Shown here: in pieces, positions 28,222 through 37,984 of the stretch | Layout of the letters: every line of letters begins with the position of its first letter | Position numbering within the stretch: position 1 is the stretch's first letter | Assembly: GCF_002118315.1 (NCBI RefSeq) | Contig: NZ_MTSZ01000001.1 | Span: 1,178,001 to 1,242,000, forward strand | Source of the DNA: Kiloniella majae | Lineage (GTDB): Bacteria > Pseudomonadota > Alphaproteobacteria > Kiloniellales > Kiloniellaceae | Length of the DNA stretch: 64,000 nt | Reading direction: 5' to 3' | Made by a program: the position numbers and the translations under genes | The notes under the pieces: generated by a model | What the model saw: only the letters and a program-made list of their open reading frames with translations | Database searches by the model: none | Told to the model about the DNA's origin: nothing

Positions 28222-29130
28222 GTGAACATACTGCTGTATCTGGGAACAGTGTTGATTTGGGGAACGACTTGGTTAGCAATTGCCTTTCAGGTCGGAACCG
28301 TGCAGGTAGAAGTCTCTGCCTTTTATCGCTTTTCCCTGGCAGCATTGGTACAAATCTTCTTTATGCTTGCCCTGAGAAAAATCACATGGGTTCCTCTCAA
28401 GCAACATAAGTGGTTTGTTCTACAGGGCTGGTGCCTTTTTTGTCTGAATTTTATCTTCTTTTATAATGCTGCCAAGTTCCTGCCCAGCGGGTTGATCGCC
28501 GTGGTTTTTTCCTTGGCAAGTATCTTCAACATGATCAATGCCTTTGTTTTTCAGCAGAAGCCACCAACACTAAGGTCCCTGATTGGTTCATACCTGGGTG
28601 TTTTGGGGGTTTGCGCTCTCTTCTGGGAAGATATTCAACACGGCAACTGGGCCAGTAGCAGCCTGCTGGGCTTACTTTTATCCATAGCCGGGACCTATTG
28701 TTTTTCTCTTGGAAATTTGATTTCACAGCATCAGCAAAAAGCGGGACGTAATGTCCTTGTTTCCAATTCGTACGCCCTGGTTTACGGCAGCATGACACTT
28801 GGGGTGTGGTGCCTGATCCAAGGTTATTCTTTTGATATGGAAAACTCTGTTAAATACCTTGGCTCCCTCCTTTACCTCGCCATTCCCGGGACAGTTATAG
28901 GTTTCGCCATGTACCTTAAACTTGTTGGAAAAATCGGTGCCGAGAAAGCTGCCTATTCCACTGTTCTTTTCCCAATTGTTGCCCTGTCACTCTCAACCGT
29001 TTTTGAAGGGTATATCTGGACAGAAACAGCTATTCTAGGCGTTATACTCGCACTAGGGGGAAACCTTATCGTTTTCACCAAATGGTCGCCTAGACAAAAG
29101 CCAAAACAAACCATAAAGCATAAAACCTGA
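28222..29130 (+). CDS. EamA/DMT family transporter
   Basis: 302 residues, about ten hydrophobic helices in two EamA repeats; LGTVLIWGTTWLAIAFQVG at the N-terminus is a typical DMT opening. GTG start at 28222 is supported by AGGATAA 8 bp upstream, and no better ATG exists. Probably exports an amino acid or other metabolite under control of the divergent AraC regulator (inference). It converges on a TetR gene; a perfect hairpin covers the stop codon. Confidence 0.87.
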   Translation: MNILLYLGTVLIWGTTWLAIAFQVGTVQVEVSAFYRFSLAALVQIFFMLALRKITWVPLKQHKWFVLQGWCLFCLNFIFFYNAAKFLPSGLIAVVFSLASIFNMINAFVFQQKPPTLRSLIGSYLGVLGVCALFWEDIQHGNWASSSLLGLLLSIAGTYCFSLGNLISQHQQKAGRNVLVSNSYALVYGSMTLGVWCLIQGYSFDMENSVKYLGSLLYLAIPGTVIGFAMYLKLVGKIGAEKAAYSTVLFPIVALSLSTVFEGYIWTETAILGVILALGGNLIVFTKWSPRQKPKQTIKHKT

Positions 29131-29142
29131 CAGGTTTTATGC
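29118..29142. terminator. Perfect hairpin at convergent gene ends (DMT exporter / TetR)
   Basis: GCATAAAACCTG and CAGGTTTTATGC are perfect 12-bp complements with a single A between them. The exporter stop codon (29128-29130) lies in the centre, and the tetR stop is 5 bp beyond. The minimal loop means a few central pairs would open in RNA. T-rich arm ends suggest a bidirectional terminator. Confidence 0.6.
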
Positions 29143-29146
29143 TCCA

Positions 29147-29716
29147 TCAATTAAGGCCAAGGACGCCCCACGCAGCTTCGGTCAAATCCTGTGTGAAGCT
29201 TTTATAATCTTGTGTCAGGCGACCATAAACGTGAAACACCGCGGGCTGAACAACGACGCCCAGAACCATTGCTGCCATCAGATCAGGATCACCTTGCTTT
29301 ATTGCTCCAGCGTTCTGCCCCTGCGCGATTAAATCCCGCAAAACAACGACGGGTGTAATCATATCATCCGGAACTTGTTTGAGCTGCCCATGTTGTGTCA
29401 GAAGCAAGAAGGTAAACAGCGCCTTGTCTTCAGCAAATAATTGGCAAAACCTGGCAATCATATCGGCAATTTTTTGTTTGAGATCTTCTTCTGACGATGC
29501 GATTTCGAGCAAAGAACTCCCTTGTTCTTCATAAAGAGACAGGAACAGTTTTCTTACTAGCTCATCTTTGCTTTTGTAATGACGATATATTGTGCCTTCA
29601 GCAATTCCCGCCCCGGCTGCCATATCTTTGGTCGTGGTTTCAGTCACTCCCTTTTCGGCAAAGAGCTCCATCGCAACCCGGTTGATTTTGTTTCTTGTCG
29701 CGGTGCCATCACGCAT
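29147..29716 (-). CDS. TetR/AcrR family transcriptional regulator
   Basis: 189 residues. RNKINRVAMELFAEKGVTETTTKDMAAGAGIAEGTIYRHYKSKDELV (about 8-55) is the TetR DNA-binding domain. The ligand domain (about 60-189) is not diagnostic. The gene is convergent with a DMT exporter and has no divergent partner, so its target is not evident; TetR proteins often repress efflux or fatty-acid genes. Confidence 0.9.
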   Translation of the reverse strand: MRDGTATRNKINRVAMELFAEKGVTETTTKDMAAGAGIAEGTIYRHYKSKDELVRKLFLSLYEEQGSSLLEIASSEEDLKQKIADMIARFCQLFAEDKALFTFLLLTQHGQLKQVPDDMITPVVVLRDLIAQGQNAGAIKQGDPDLMAAMVLGVVVQPAVFHVYGRLTQDYKSFTQDLTEAAWGVLGLN

Positions 29717-29780
29717 AACTTAATGAACTCAACATCTATTGTGATTAAGCACTCACTATACTCCTGAATACAAAAACGAA

Positions 29781-29819
29781 AACCCAAAAAACTTAAAACC
29801 TATCAAGTCTTTTTGGGTT
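29781..29819 (-). terminator. Candidate terminator downstream of the kinase/M23/aminotransferase gene
   Basis: AACCCAAAAA and TTTTTGGGTT pair, with ACTT/AAGT pairing further in and small mismatches. It lies 33-71 bp past the stop of the large minus-strand gene and carries a T-rich segment on that strand. A plausible but weak intrinsic terminator. Confidence 0.5.
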
Positions 29820-29851
29820 AACATATTAGAGTTATCGAAAACTTATCTGGC

Positions 29852-32800
29852 TTAGCTAATCAGAGCCATACAAGCATCAAACTCTTTCAGGAACAGATCA
29901 GCATTCTCCATAGTAAAACACACTGGTGGCTTGATCTTAACCACATTATCCAGAGGACCATCCGTAGAAAGCAAGATATTCTTTTCCTTCATAAGGTTAA
30001 CGATCTTGCTCGCCTCAGCTGTTGCAGGCTCCAGGGTTTCTCGGTCACATACCAATTCAGCTCCGATAAAGAGCCCCCGTCCCCGCACTTCACCTATTAA
30101 TGGATAGCGCTCCATCATCTCTGTCAGGCCACCCAGAATATGTTGCCCAACTTGGTCAGCGTTATGCTGTAAGCGTTCGTCCCGAATTACCTGTAATACT
30201 TCCCGACCAATGGCACAGGAAACCGGGTTTCCGCCAAAGGTATTGAAGTATTCCATGCCATTGAAAAAAGCATCCGCCACGGCTCGGGTTGTGATAACTG
30301 CCCCCATAGGATGGCCATTTCCGATCGGCTTTCCGAGAGTAACAATATCCGGGACAACATCCTGCAACTCAAAGCCCCACATGTGACTTCCAATGCGACC
30401 AAAACCAACCTGTACTTCGTCCGCAATGCAGAGACCGCCTGCACTTCGCACGGCTTTATAAACACGTTTCAGATACTCATCTGGCAGAACAATTTGCCCC
30501 CCACACCCCAGTAAGGATTCAGCAATAAAAGCCGCAGGTTTTCGCCCTTGTTTTTGCAAGGCCGCCAACTGCTCAATTGCCATATCAGCATATTTCCTAC
30601 CGCAATCAGGATCACTCCATTTTACAGGACCACGATATCCGTCAGGCATCGGACAAATTTTTACATGGTCCGGACAGCCCTTGCCCCCTTTGCGATTAAA
30701 CTTGTAGGGACTTAGATCAATGAGGGACGTCAGATTTCCATGGTATGCATGATCGACAATCAGCATATCCTTTTGTCCGGTATAGTTCTGTGACAGGCGC
30801 AGAGCCAAGTCATTCGCCTCACTGCCAGAATTCGTGAAGAAACAAACTTCGAGGGAGTCCGGAAAAGTTGCCAACAGCTCACGCGCATAATTAACAATAT
30901 TATCATGCATATAGCGCGTGTTTGTATTGAGAACAGGCATTTGCCCCGAAGCAGCAGCAACAACACGAGGATGACAGTGCCCAACATGACAAACATTGTT
31001 CACCATATCCAGATATTGCTCGCCCTGTTCGGTATAGAGGTACTGCCCTTCACCGCGAACAATTTTAAGGGGGTCTGAGTAAGACAAGCTCAGATTGGGA
31101 CTTAAATGCCTGGCGCGTTCTTCACGGATGCTTTTAGAGCTGCGCGTCACATCACCCTGACATTTTGTTTTCATGCCAAGAATGAGATTGGGACTTGGGC
31201 AAACAGATGACCAGACATTGATTTCGCTGCGTGCAGCAACGCCACAGACATCATTTTCCATGCCCATCAAATCGAGTAAAAGCTGAAAATGAACATGAGG
31301 CGCCCAGTTGCCATTTTCAGGATAAGGACCGAGGTAACCGATAACCTCCCCTTTTTTGAAAGCTTTCCCGTCTTCCCAAAGCTCTAGCGATGTCCGGCTG
31401 AGATGCCCGTATTTCGTATAGAACACCTGCCCCTCATCGGTTTTGTGTTCCAGGATCACAACCGGACCATAATCATAATCACGCGTATTATCGTTATGAA
31501 CACGCACAATACCATCTAACGGCGCATAGAGAGGCTCATAAGCAGGAAGGAAGAGATCGATCCCCAGATGTACGGTACGTTTTTCATCCGGATCTACCGT
31601 CTCAAAAAAGTCTCCCTTATACACATCACGATCTTCCAGATAACTACCAACCCCAACTGCAGCATCTGCATCTTTCATCATCGCAAAGATAACATCCGTC
31701 GCGTCTTGGGCACTACGTGGTATCCCCTCATCGTTTACCGACAAAGGTGAAAGGTCGAGAACCAGTACATTTTCGGGCGAAAGATCGTGCTGGCAAATTG
31801 GGCCGATCTTGTCTGCATTTCTCAAAAGCCACTGTTCCAGCTTCCGCGATCCGGCACAGGCTTCATAACCACAGACATCACGCAAACGATAGTGCACCAC
31901 CTGTGGATTGATCCCTTTCATCTTGCGAAGAAGATCACGAATATCTTTCTGGCTGATCAACAGATATTCATTTTCCGGATTGGCTGAATATTGCTGCGCT
32001 GCCATACAGGATGATTCAGCCAAGCGTACTCTTATCAAATCATAAAGAATGGCAAGCTCGTCTTCCTGCAGTGGGTTTACCCTGTGATAACCGGAAACAA
32101 CATCACAAGCACGTCCCACCGGGTCTTTCTGAGCCAACATAGCATAAGCACAAGCGACCGCGACCTCGCAAACTCGATGGCTTTGAATGAAATCACCAAA
32201 ATCAATAAGGCCGCTAATATTACCCTGTTTATCGACAAGAATGTTGTAGTCATTCGCATCATTGTGAATGACCTGTCGAGGCAACCTGCTCAAAGCACTT
32301 GCCGTTTCCTTTAAAAATTTATCCAGAATAGACGCAACGATATCGCGTATGGCAACATCCTCAATCAAAGCAACGAATGCCGTATGTGCAGATGCTTGGG
32401 CAATATCCCATAAAAAGGTTCTATCTGCTCCTGCATACATAAAGGATTTTAATGCCAGATCCATGCGACCCATCAACGCCCCAATCTGAGAGAAATCCAG
32501 ATCCTGCCCTTGCGCTGCTTTATTCCAGACCTCGCCACCCAACCAGGTTAGAGCACGGATAAACCTGACCTGTCCGTCACAATCCATGATCTTATAAGTC
32601 GTCGTTTTTTTGCTGTTCTCAAGAATTCTCGGAAGCGGCAACCCCGCATCCTGATTTGCCAGTTCTATAAGCAGCTGATCCTGCGCATCCAACCAACATA
32701 GATCTGTCTCTGGCGCATAAAGTTTAAGAACAAAGCTCTTGCCCCCAGCAACCGTCATCCGAAAGTTCTGATCTCTCTCGCTTGGCAAGCTACTGGCTTT

Positions 32801-32878
32801 TGCCGCAAGACCATAAAACTCTTGGAAAAGAACTTCGGCTTCGCTTTCGGTATAAACATGGAGTTTATCTACGGACAT
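29852..32878 (-). CDS. Kinase (APH) / M23 metallopeptidase / class III aminotransferase-like phospholyase fusion
   Basis: 1008 residues in three parts. Residues about 20-330 are an aminoglycoside-phosphotransferase-fold kinase, with catalytic [10 protein letters not shown] (His 205) and LIDFGD near 225. Residues about 430-545 are an M23 LytM-like fold with both zinc motifs intact: HLGID (His 437, Asp 441) and HVH (528/530). Residues about 590-1008 are a PLP class III aminotransferase-like domain, with TNSGSEAND and Lys 850 in TLGKPIGNG. Kinase plus class III domain matches the human pair hydroxylysine kinase and phosphohydroxylysine/phosphoethanolamine phospholyases, so phosphorylation then ammonia/phosphate elimination from an amino alcohol is the best guess. 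No signal peptide is visible, so the M23 part would be cytoplasmic. ATG 32878 was chosen because AGGGTG precedes it and the upstream 50 residues look non-coding. Confidence 0.82.
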   Translation of the reverse strand: MSVDKLHVYTESEAEVLFQEFYGLAAKASSLPSERDQNFRMTVAGGKSFVLKLYAPETDLCWLDAQDQLLIELANQDAGLPLPRILENSKKTTTYKIMDCDGQVRFIRALTWLGGEVWNKAAQGQDLDFSQIGALMGRMDLALKSFMYAGADRTFLWDIAQASAHTAFVALIEDVAIRDIVASILDKFLKETASALSRLPRQVIHNDANDYNILVDKQGNISGLIDFGDFIQSHRVCEVAVACAYAMLAQKDPVGRACDVVSGYHRVNPLQEDELAILYDLIRVRLAESSCMAAQQYSANPENEYLLISQKDIRDLLRKMKGINPQVVHYRLRDVCGYEACAGSRKLEQWLLRNADKIGPICQHDLSPENVLVLDLSPLSVNDEGIPRSAQDATDVIFAMMKDADAAVGVGSYLEDRDVYKGDFFETVDPDEKRTVHLGIDLFLPAYEPLYAPLDGIVRVHNDNTRDYDYGPVVILEHKTDEGQVFYTKYGHLSRTSLELWEDGKAFKKGEVIGYLGPYPENGNWAPHVHFQLLLDLMGMENDVCGVAARSEINVWSSVCPSPNLILGMKTKCQGDVTRSSKSIREERARHLSPNLSLSYSDPLKIVRGEGQYLYTEQGEQYLDMVNNVCHVGHCHPRVVAAASGQMPVLNTNTRYMHDNIVNYARELLATFPDSLEVCFFTNSGSEANDLALRLSQNYTGQKDMLIVDHAYHGNLTSLIDLSPYKFNRKGGKGCPDHVKICPMPDGYRGPVKWSDPDCGRKYADMAIEQLAALQKQGRKPAAFIAESLLGCGGQIVLPDEYLKRVYKAVRSAGGLCIADEVQVGFGRIGSHMWGFELQDVVPDIVTLGKPIGNGHPMGAVITTRAVADAFFNGMEYFNTFGGNPVSCAIGREVLQVIRDERLQHNADQVGQHILGGLTEMMERYPLIGEVRGRGLFIGAELVCDRETLEPATAEASKIVNLMKEKNILLSTDGPLDNVVKIKPPVCFTMENADLFLKEFDACMALIS

Positions 32879-33005
32879 CTGATGCACCCTGTATGCGGTT
32901 AGTCTCTGGGGTAATCTATTGAAAGCAGTATAGAAAAAATAAACGCCCACATCTTTCGCCATTATGCGCGTTTGATTGTTTTTATGGCAGGTGCCTGATA
33001 CTCTC

Positions 33006-33027
33006 TGCCCGTTACTTTCAATGGGCA
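33006..33027 (+). promoter_or_regulatory. Leader hairpin upstream of the Lrp-type gene
   Basis: TGCCCGTT and AATGGGCA form an 8-bp stem (one G-U pair) around a 6-nt loop, 18 bp before the ATG at 33046. It lies in the divergent promoter region shared with the kinase/phospholyase gene, so it could be an operator dyad or an RNA hairpin limiting translation. Structure seen, role unknown. Confidence 0.4.
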
Positions 33028-33045
33028 AAAGATGTTGACGTTTCG

Positions 33046-33477
33046 ATGCGTGATTTAGATGAAATTGATCGCCAGATCCTACAGGTACTGCGTAACAACG
33101 CGCGTGAAACGATCAAGGGAATTGCGACGCAGACCAATATTGCCCGTTCGACAGTACGTCATCGCCTGCAACGACTTGAAGATGATCAAATCATAACCGG
33201 CTACAGAGTCGAGTTGAAAAATGCATCGACCCGTGGTTTCGGGGCTTTTCTGTTTTTGAACCTTGCGCACACACCAGCAAAAGATTTGATCACCGAAATA
33301 TCCAGTTATCCGGAAGTCATACGCTGCTATTCCCTCGCGGGAGAACCAGATCTTTTGGTTGAGGTTATGGCAGAAACACCCGAATCTCTCAATGATGTGC
33401 GCAATAGATTATCTGCAAACTCGGCTGTAAGTGAGCTTAAAACGTCTTTGGTTCTTAACCGCGAGCTAGAAACCTAG
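33046..33477 (+). CDS. Lrp/AsnC family transcriptional regulator
   Basis: 143 residues. The N-terminal helix-turn-helix (DEIDRQILQVLRNNARETIKGIATQTNIARSTVRHRLQRLE) and the C-terminal RAM domain (about 65-140, with YSLAGEPDLLVEV) define the family. Divergent from the kinase/M23/aminotransferase gene, so it probably senses an amino acid or amine and regulates that gene. No clear ribosome binding site is visible before ATG 33046. Confidence 0.9.
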   Translation: MRDLDEIDRQILQVLRNNARETIKGIATQTNIARSTVRHRLQRLEDDQIITGYRVELKNASTRGFGAFLFLNLAHTPAKDLITEISSYPEVIRCYSLAGEPDLLVEVMAETPESLNDVRNRLSANSAVSELKTSLVLNRELET

Positions 33478-33520
33478 ATTAAGAACCATAGATCAATTTT
33501 CAAAAGTTTCGGATTGGATT

Positions 33521-33919
33521 TTACTTGTCGTCACTCTCGACAACCAACCGTCCTTCTTCAGCTTTGAAAAAGAACTGACTTGCGATCAACCATCCCTTCA
33601 GGGGGCGCAGAGGAAGAATACAGGTTAACAAAAGCAAGGGCATTGTTGTCAGGAAATGCGCCCAAATGGCGGGTTCAAACTTGACTTCGAACCAGAGTGC
33701 AAAGACGACGACCGGAATACAAAACAACATCTGAATGAAAAAAGCAGGACCATCAGCAGGATCTGCAAAAGAATAATCAAGGCCACAAACCTTGCACCCT
33801 TTGGCAACAGTCAAAAATCCGTCAAAGATTTTCCCCTCACCGCATCTAGGGCATTTTCCACGGGTACCCGTCTTCATAGAAGACAGCTTGGGGTAAATCT
33901 TCTCTGCTGTATCGTGCAT
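33521..33919 (-). CDS. DUF983 family membrane protein
   Basis: 132 residues. Two zinc-ribbon-like CxxC pairs (GKCPRCGEGKIF and GCKVCGLDYSF) are followed by FADPADGPAFFIQM and two transmembrane helices, the layout of DUF983 proteins. Function of the family is unknown. ATG 33919 is preferred over the ATG at 33955 because GTGGAATTT precedes it and the family begins near the CxxC pair. It converges with the Lrp gene. Confidence 0.85.
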   Translation of the reverse strand: MHDTAEKIYPKLSSMKTGTRGKCPRCGEGKIFDGFLTVAKGCKVCGLDYSFADPADGPAFFIQMLFCIPVVVFALWFEVKFEPAIWAHFLTTMPLLLLTCILPLRPLKGWLIASQFFFKAEEGRLVVESDDK

Positions 33920-34068
33920 GTTAAATTCCACATTGTTATTCGGTAACCGACTCAAAAGAGCAGATCCGATTTGTTATGGAATTATAGATAGTCTGTTATT
34001 ACGCTTTATACGATAACAAAGTGACGCTTCACAACGTCGCAGCATCACCTTGCCAGACCTCTACCCTA

Positions 34069-34118
34069 CTAATTCACAGAACACTTGGCCTAATTCACAG
34101 AACACTTAACCTAATTCA
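34069..34118. repeat. 21-bp tandem repeat at the 3' end of a GNAT gene
   Basis: Two 21-bp units (34069-34089 and 34090-34110) differ at two positions, and a truncated third copy (CTAATTCA) starts at 34111. On the minus strand the third copy encodes the last residues of the GNAT protein (FELG) and the stop. The units beyond the stop stay open in that frame. It looks like slippage-derived duplication of the gene end. Confidence 0.8.
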
Positions 34119-34966
34119 AATGACGTGATCCCGTACACTCGATCTAACGGAAGATTCACGCTGCCCCCCTTGTACATTCGAGCCGTTTCAAAACTTTGTA
34201 CAAGTTCATAACGTTCTGCCAGTAACAACCCGTCTGCGTTATTTTCTGGTACATCCAGAATAATATTACTGCCTTCAATCTCGGCACAAAGCCCATTGAA
34301 AATATCATTCGCGACAACAGAATTATCCGCAAACAAAGGACCCGTTTTATATCCATCACAATACGGACGTATGAGGCCATAACCTTTTAGCTGCTGGTCT
34401 TCAAGTGCGGCAAATCCCAGATGCCCTTCTTCACCAAGCCAGGCTTTCAAAAAGGCCTTACGCTCTTCGAAAAAACAGCCTGCATCAAATGCAGCAACCT
34501 GCTCAAAAGGTAAATTCTTAACATCAACAAGGCTAGACGCCTTGCTTGTCAGTGCCTTTGCCTTACCTTCAAAGCGAATATTACGGTGAGCAAGTTTAAA
34601 GCCCGATTTAATGTAATTATCCTGCTGATACACAACACCATCCAGGCCAATAATTCGGCCCTTCAGGCTAGCCAACGCATGATCCCAAATGGCAAGACCA
34701 AAGCCTTTTCCGCGCCAAGGCTCTCTGATGATATAAAAACCAACAAAGCCATAATTATTTCCATATTTAACCGCAGAAATACATCCAATCGGCTCGCCCT
34801 TCAAGATACCAATATAAAAGCCGGTCCTATCCGCTTGGTAAAAACATTCAATATCTCTCAGGCCGGGGTTCCATCCTTCTCCGGCGGCAAGATCGCACAA
34901 AAGCTGAATTTCCTCTTCTTGAGCAAGACGAATTTCAAAATGATCTTTATTTATACTTTCAGTCAC
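34106..34966 (-). CDS. GNAT family N-acetyltransferase with C-terminal Acetyltransf_18-like domain
   Basis: 286 residues. The N-terminal GNAT domain (about 8-130) has YIIREPWRGKGFGLAIWDHAL, the acetyl-CoA-binding motif A. A second, degenerate acetyltransferase-like half (about 160-286) is usual for this subgroup. GTG start at 34966 with AAAGG 8 bp upstream. Substrate unknown. The stop codon falls within a 21-bp tandem repeat. Confidence 0.82.
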   Translation of the reverse strand: MTESINKDHFEIRLAQEEEIQLLCDLAAGEGWNPGLRDIECFYQADRTGFYIGILKGEPIGCISAVKYGNNYGFVGFYIIREPWRGKGFGLAIWDHALASLKGRIIGLDGVVYQQDNYIKSGFKLAHRNIRFEGKAKALTSKASSLVDVKNLPFEQVAAFDAGCFFEERKAFLKAWLGEEGHLGFAALEDQQLKGYGLIRPYCDGYKTGPLFADNSVVANDIFNGLCAEIEGSNIILDVPENNADGLLLAERYELVQSFETARMYKGGSVNLPLDRVYGITSFELG

Positions 34967-35076
34967 GGAAAAACCTTTTGGATGAATAAATTACGACAAT
35001 ATAATATTGAAAAACTTATACTTTAACCACACACTACATAGCCTAAAATTATGTCAAAAATTGGAACTTCCAGCAC

Positions 35077-35571
35077 ATGACACCAAACGAACTTGTACAA
35101 CTCGCCGAATATAACCACTGGGCTAATCAGACGCTTTATAAAAGCTGCTCTCAACTGTCAGAAGCAGACTATAAAGCTGAACGCCCCAGTTTTTTTGGAT
35201 CAATCCACAACACCCTCAACCACATCCTTGTTGGCGATAGAATTTGGTTTGGTCGTTTCGAAGATAAACCCGAAAAATTATCTTTATCTGACGTCTTGTT
35301 TCAGGATTTCACCACCTTACAAACAGCACGCGATGCTGAGGATCTACGCATTCTCGAATACGCCCGAGGCATTACTCAGGAAACGCTGGATAGTAACCTT
35401 ACCTATACCAATGTTGCCGGGGATAACCATTGTGATCCCATGAGTGCTCTTCTCCGGCATGCATTCAATCATCAAACTCACCATCGTGGTCAGGTGCACT
35501 GCCTTTTAAGCCAGACTGATGTTCCTCCTCCGTCTTTAGACATAATGTATTATTTGCGTGCTCAGGATTAG
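35077..35571 (+). CDS. DinB family protein
   Basis: Four-helix-bundle protein of 164 residues. NTLNHILVGDRIW (first metal His) and LRHAFNHQTHHRGQVHCLL (His pair) form the three-His metal site of DinB/YfiT-like proteins. These often act as metal-dependent thiol S-transferases (bacillithiol, mycothiol or glutathione) or are uncharacterised. It stands alone between a divergent GNAT gene and a convergent radical SAM gene. Confidence 0.88.
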   Translation: MTPNELVQLAEYNHWANQTLYKSCSQLSEADYKAERPSFFGSIHNTLNHILVGDRIWFGRFEDKPEKLSLSDVLFQDFTTLQTARDAEDLRILEYARGITQETLDSNLTYTNVAGDNHCDPMSALLRHAFNHQTHHRGQVHCLLSQTDVPPPSLDIMYYLRAQD

Positions 35572-35587
35572 AGTTTTTACGAGCATG

Positions 35588-36766
35588 TCAGCCAAATAAA
35601 TCCATCTGCTTCGTAGACTTTATATTCTTACCAGGACCCGACCCATTATCAGTATCCGATTTGCAAAAATCAGATGGAACTAAAAACTGGCTGACATCGA
35701 GATACCGTAGAGATCTTTTGTTTAACCCGTAGCGCTTCCGAGCCAAAGAGAAACGGTCGGCAATGAGTTGTGCAAAGACACCTTCCCCCCGCATACGCTT
35801 CCCCCAACGTGAATCATAATCACGCCCGCCCCGCATTGATTTCAATATCCCCATGACACGATTAGCCCGATCCGGATAATGCAACCGTAACCACTCGATC
35901 CAAAGGTCTCTTATTTCACCGGGCAGCCGCAGTAATACATAGCTGCAGGAAACAGCACCCGCACGCGCAGCAAGCCCGAGAACGCGTTCTATTTCATGAT
36001 CATTCAACGCAGGAATAATTGGTGCCATTAACACAGAAACAGGCACACCAAGTTCTGTAAGCTGTCGGACAGCATCCAGACGTTTGGTGGGTGTACTTGC
36101 TCTGGGCTCCATAGCCCGCGCCAACTTCCGGTCAAGTGTCGTTATAGATACGGCAACAGAAACCAGATTTTTCTGCGCCATACGTTGCAGGATATCTGCG
36201 TCCCGCATCACCAGATAACCTTTTGTGATGATGCCAACAGGCTGGTTAAAAGCTTCACAAACCTCCAAAGCCTGCCGGGTAATTCTTTGTTCTCTCTCGA
36301 TGGGTTGATACGGATCCGTATTGGCACCAAAAGCGATAACCTTACATTTGTATGTTTTTTTTGAGAGCTCTTTACCCAACAGCTCAGCCGCATCATCTTT
36401 TACATAGATCAGACGCTCAAAATCCACGCCCGGTGAATGACCAAGGTAAGCGTGCGTTGGCCGTGCAAAACAATAGATACAGCCATGTTCACATCCCTTA
36501 TAGGGATTAAAGGATAACTCAAAGGGTATATCCGGCGAATTATTCTTTGAGATTACCGAACGGCTTGGATCTGGCGAGATCGCTGTTTGTAACCTCTCTC
36601 CTTCATCCAAACTGCCCCAACCATCATCTGTTCGCTCTCGCTCATATGCTTCGAAACGACCAACACGATTTGTGATTGCCCCTCGTCCGCGATGCGCATC
36701 GGGATGGAGGCGTCCCTTTAGAAGCTCTTCTCTTTTGTCCGGTGCTTGCTCTGTACTCTGTTCCAT
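35588..36766 (-). CDS. PA0069-type radical SAM protein
   Basis: 392 residues. YKGCEHGCIYCFARPTH carries the CxxxCxxC iron-sulfur motif (Cys 92, 96, 99), followed by VIAFGANTDPYQPIEREQRITR and a barrel with SVSITTLDRKLARAMEPRA. This is the SplB-related family often annotated PA0069 and found widely in proteobacteria; its substrate is unknown. ATG 36766 is chosen because the upstream 19 residues are a hydrophobic non-family stretch. It ends 16 bp from the convergent dinB-like gene. Confidence 0.87.
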   Translation of the reverse strand: MEQSTEQAPDKREELLKGRLHPDAHRGRGAITNRVGRFEAYERERTDDGWGSLDEGERLQTAISPDPSRSVISKNNSPDIPFELSFNPYKGCEHGCIYCFARPTHAYLGHSPGVDFERLIYVKDDAAELLGKELSKKTYKCKVIAFGANTDPYQPIEREQRITRQALEVCEAFNQPVGIITKGYLVMRDADILQRMAQKNLVSVAVSITTLDRKLARAMEPRASTPTKRLDAVRQLTELGVPVSVLMAPIIPALNDHEIERVLGLAARAGAVSCSYVLLRLPGEIRDLWIEWLRLHYPDRANRVMGILKSMRGGRDYDSRWGKRMRGEGVFAQLIADRFSLARKRYGLNKRSLRYLDVSQFLVPSDFCKSDTDNGSGPGKNIKSTKQMDLFG

Positions 36767-36954
36767 AAACAATAGATACACCAATAAGAACAAAAAAAGA
36801 ACAAAATTACTTTCAATAATCATAAAGGCAAAGATAATCTTTATGAATCAACTAGATAATATCACAGTTCAAAATGAAACCGATTTCAGGTTTTGGTCGA
36901 ATCGCGCGGGCTTAACAGATAATTTTCAAGCGATACCATACATCTGTTGAGTAC

Positions 36955-37935
36955 TTATTTTCTATTCAATAAATACCCGTAAAACAGTCCACCCACGAGA
37001 GGTGTCAAATAAATAGGTACCTGATAAAGAGCCAGAAAGGGGAGTATCTCTTGCAAAAAAGTGACCGGAATAACCGCAGCGACAAGTCCCAAATTCCTGT
37101 TACCAGCAACCATGGCAAAGGACAAAACACTTTCCGCTTTCATGCCTTCTACAGACTTAAATAATCGACCTATACGCCGAACAATAAGTCCAATAATTGA
37201 AAAGAAAAGTTGAGCACCAAAGTTAGAGGCGACAGCAATAGATAACAACAGCACCATATAGACAGGATTGTTTTCAATAATTTCTGACACCCCTGCCATT
37301 GCTGTGGCAACAAACAGCACCATGATAACAGTACTTATCCCGTCCAACTGAGCACCACTTCTTTTAATGCGCTCTCGCCCCAGAATCTTACGAACGATCA
37401 TGGCAATCAGAAAAGAACTACCCACCGTCATCAGCAGTTTTTGAAAAAGCGTCCATTGATCAAAAGGCATCTGATCCCCCAGCGTGATGCCAATAATCCA
37501 GGGAGCTGTCAGAGGGATAATAGCAGTTCCCGCCAAGGTGATATTGAACACCAATTCACCATCAAGTTTCAGAAGATAGGCAAGATTTGGTGCAGATCCC
37601 AAAGGTGGCGCACACGCCATCAAAACCAGTGCGATATGGATCGGAGCAGCAAGTGAAAAATACCGTGCGATCCAATGTACACTCAAAGGAAAGACCAACA
37701 TCAAAATAGCCAGAGCAATAGGCAACAAAATCGGGCTCTTTAAGTGACCGACGACACGCGCCAAATCGACCCTGATCATCGCAACTGATATAAGACCAAT
37801 GATAATAAAGGTCATATAGGGCAGAAGAACGTTGCTAACGGCAGAAGGAAGATAGGCACAAAGAGGCAAGCTCAGCGCTAAAACAATAGAAGCTCTGTTC
37901 CCAATGCACGCAAACAGTATCGATAGTGCACCCAT
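36955..37935 (-). CDS. BASS-like (bile acid:sodium symporter type) membrane transporter
   Basis: 326 residues with about nine or ten hydrophobic helices and polar residues within membrane segments (APPLGSAPNLAYLL; AGNRNLGLVAAV). The latter resembles the discontinuous-helix substrate and sodium site of the BASS family. Family assignment is by overall pattern and moderate in certainty; substrate unknown. It lies 49 bp downstream of the DMT exporter gene on the same strand, so the two may be co-transcribed. Confidence 0.65.
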   Translation of the reverse strand: MGALSILFACIGNRASIVLALSLPLCAYLPSAVSNVLLPYMTFIIIGLISVAMIRVDLARVVGHLKSPILLPIALAILMLVFPLSVHWIARYFSLAAPIHIALVLMACAPPLGSAPNLAYLLKLDGELVFNITLAGTAIIPLTAPWIIGITLGDQMPFDQWTLFQKLLMTVGSSFLIAMIVRKILGRERIKRSGAQLDGISTVIMVLFVATAMAGVSEIIENNPVYMVLLLSIAVASNFGAQLFFSIIGLIVRRIGRLFKSVEGMKAESVLSFAMVAGNRNLGLVAAVIPVTFLQEILPFLALYQVPIYLTPLVGGLFYGYLLNRK

Positions 37936-37984
37936 AACCCTTAATCTCTACCCTTAGCTCAGAGAGCGCCTGACAACTCGCTTG

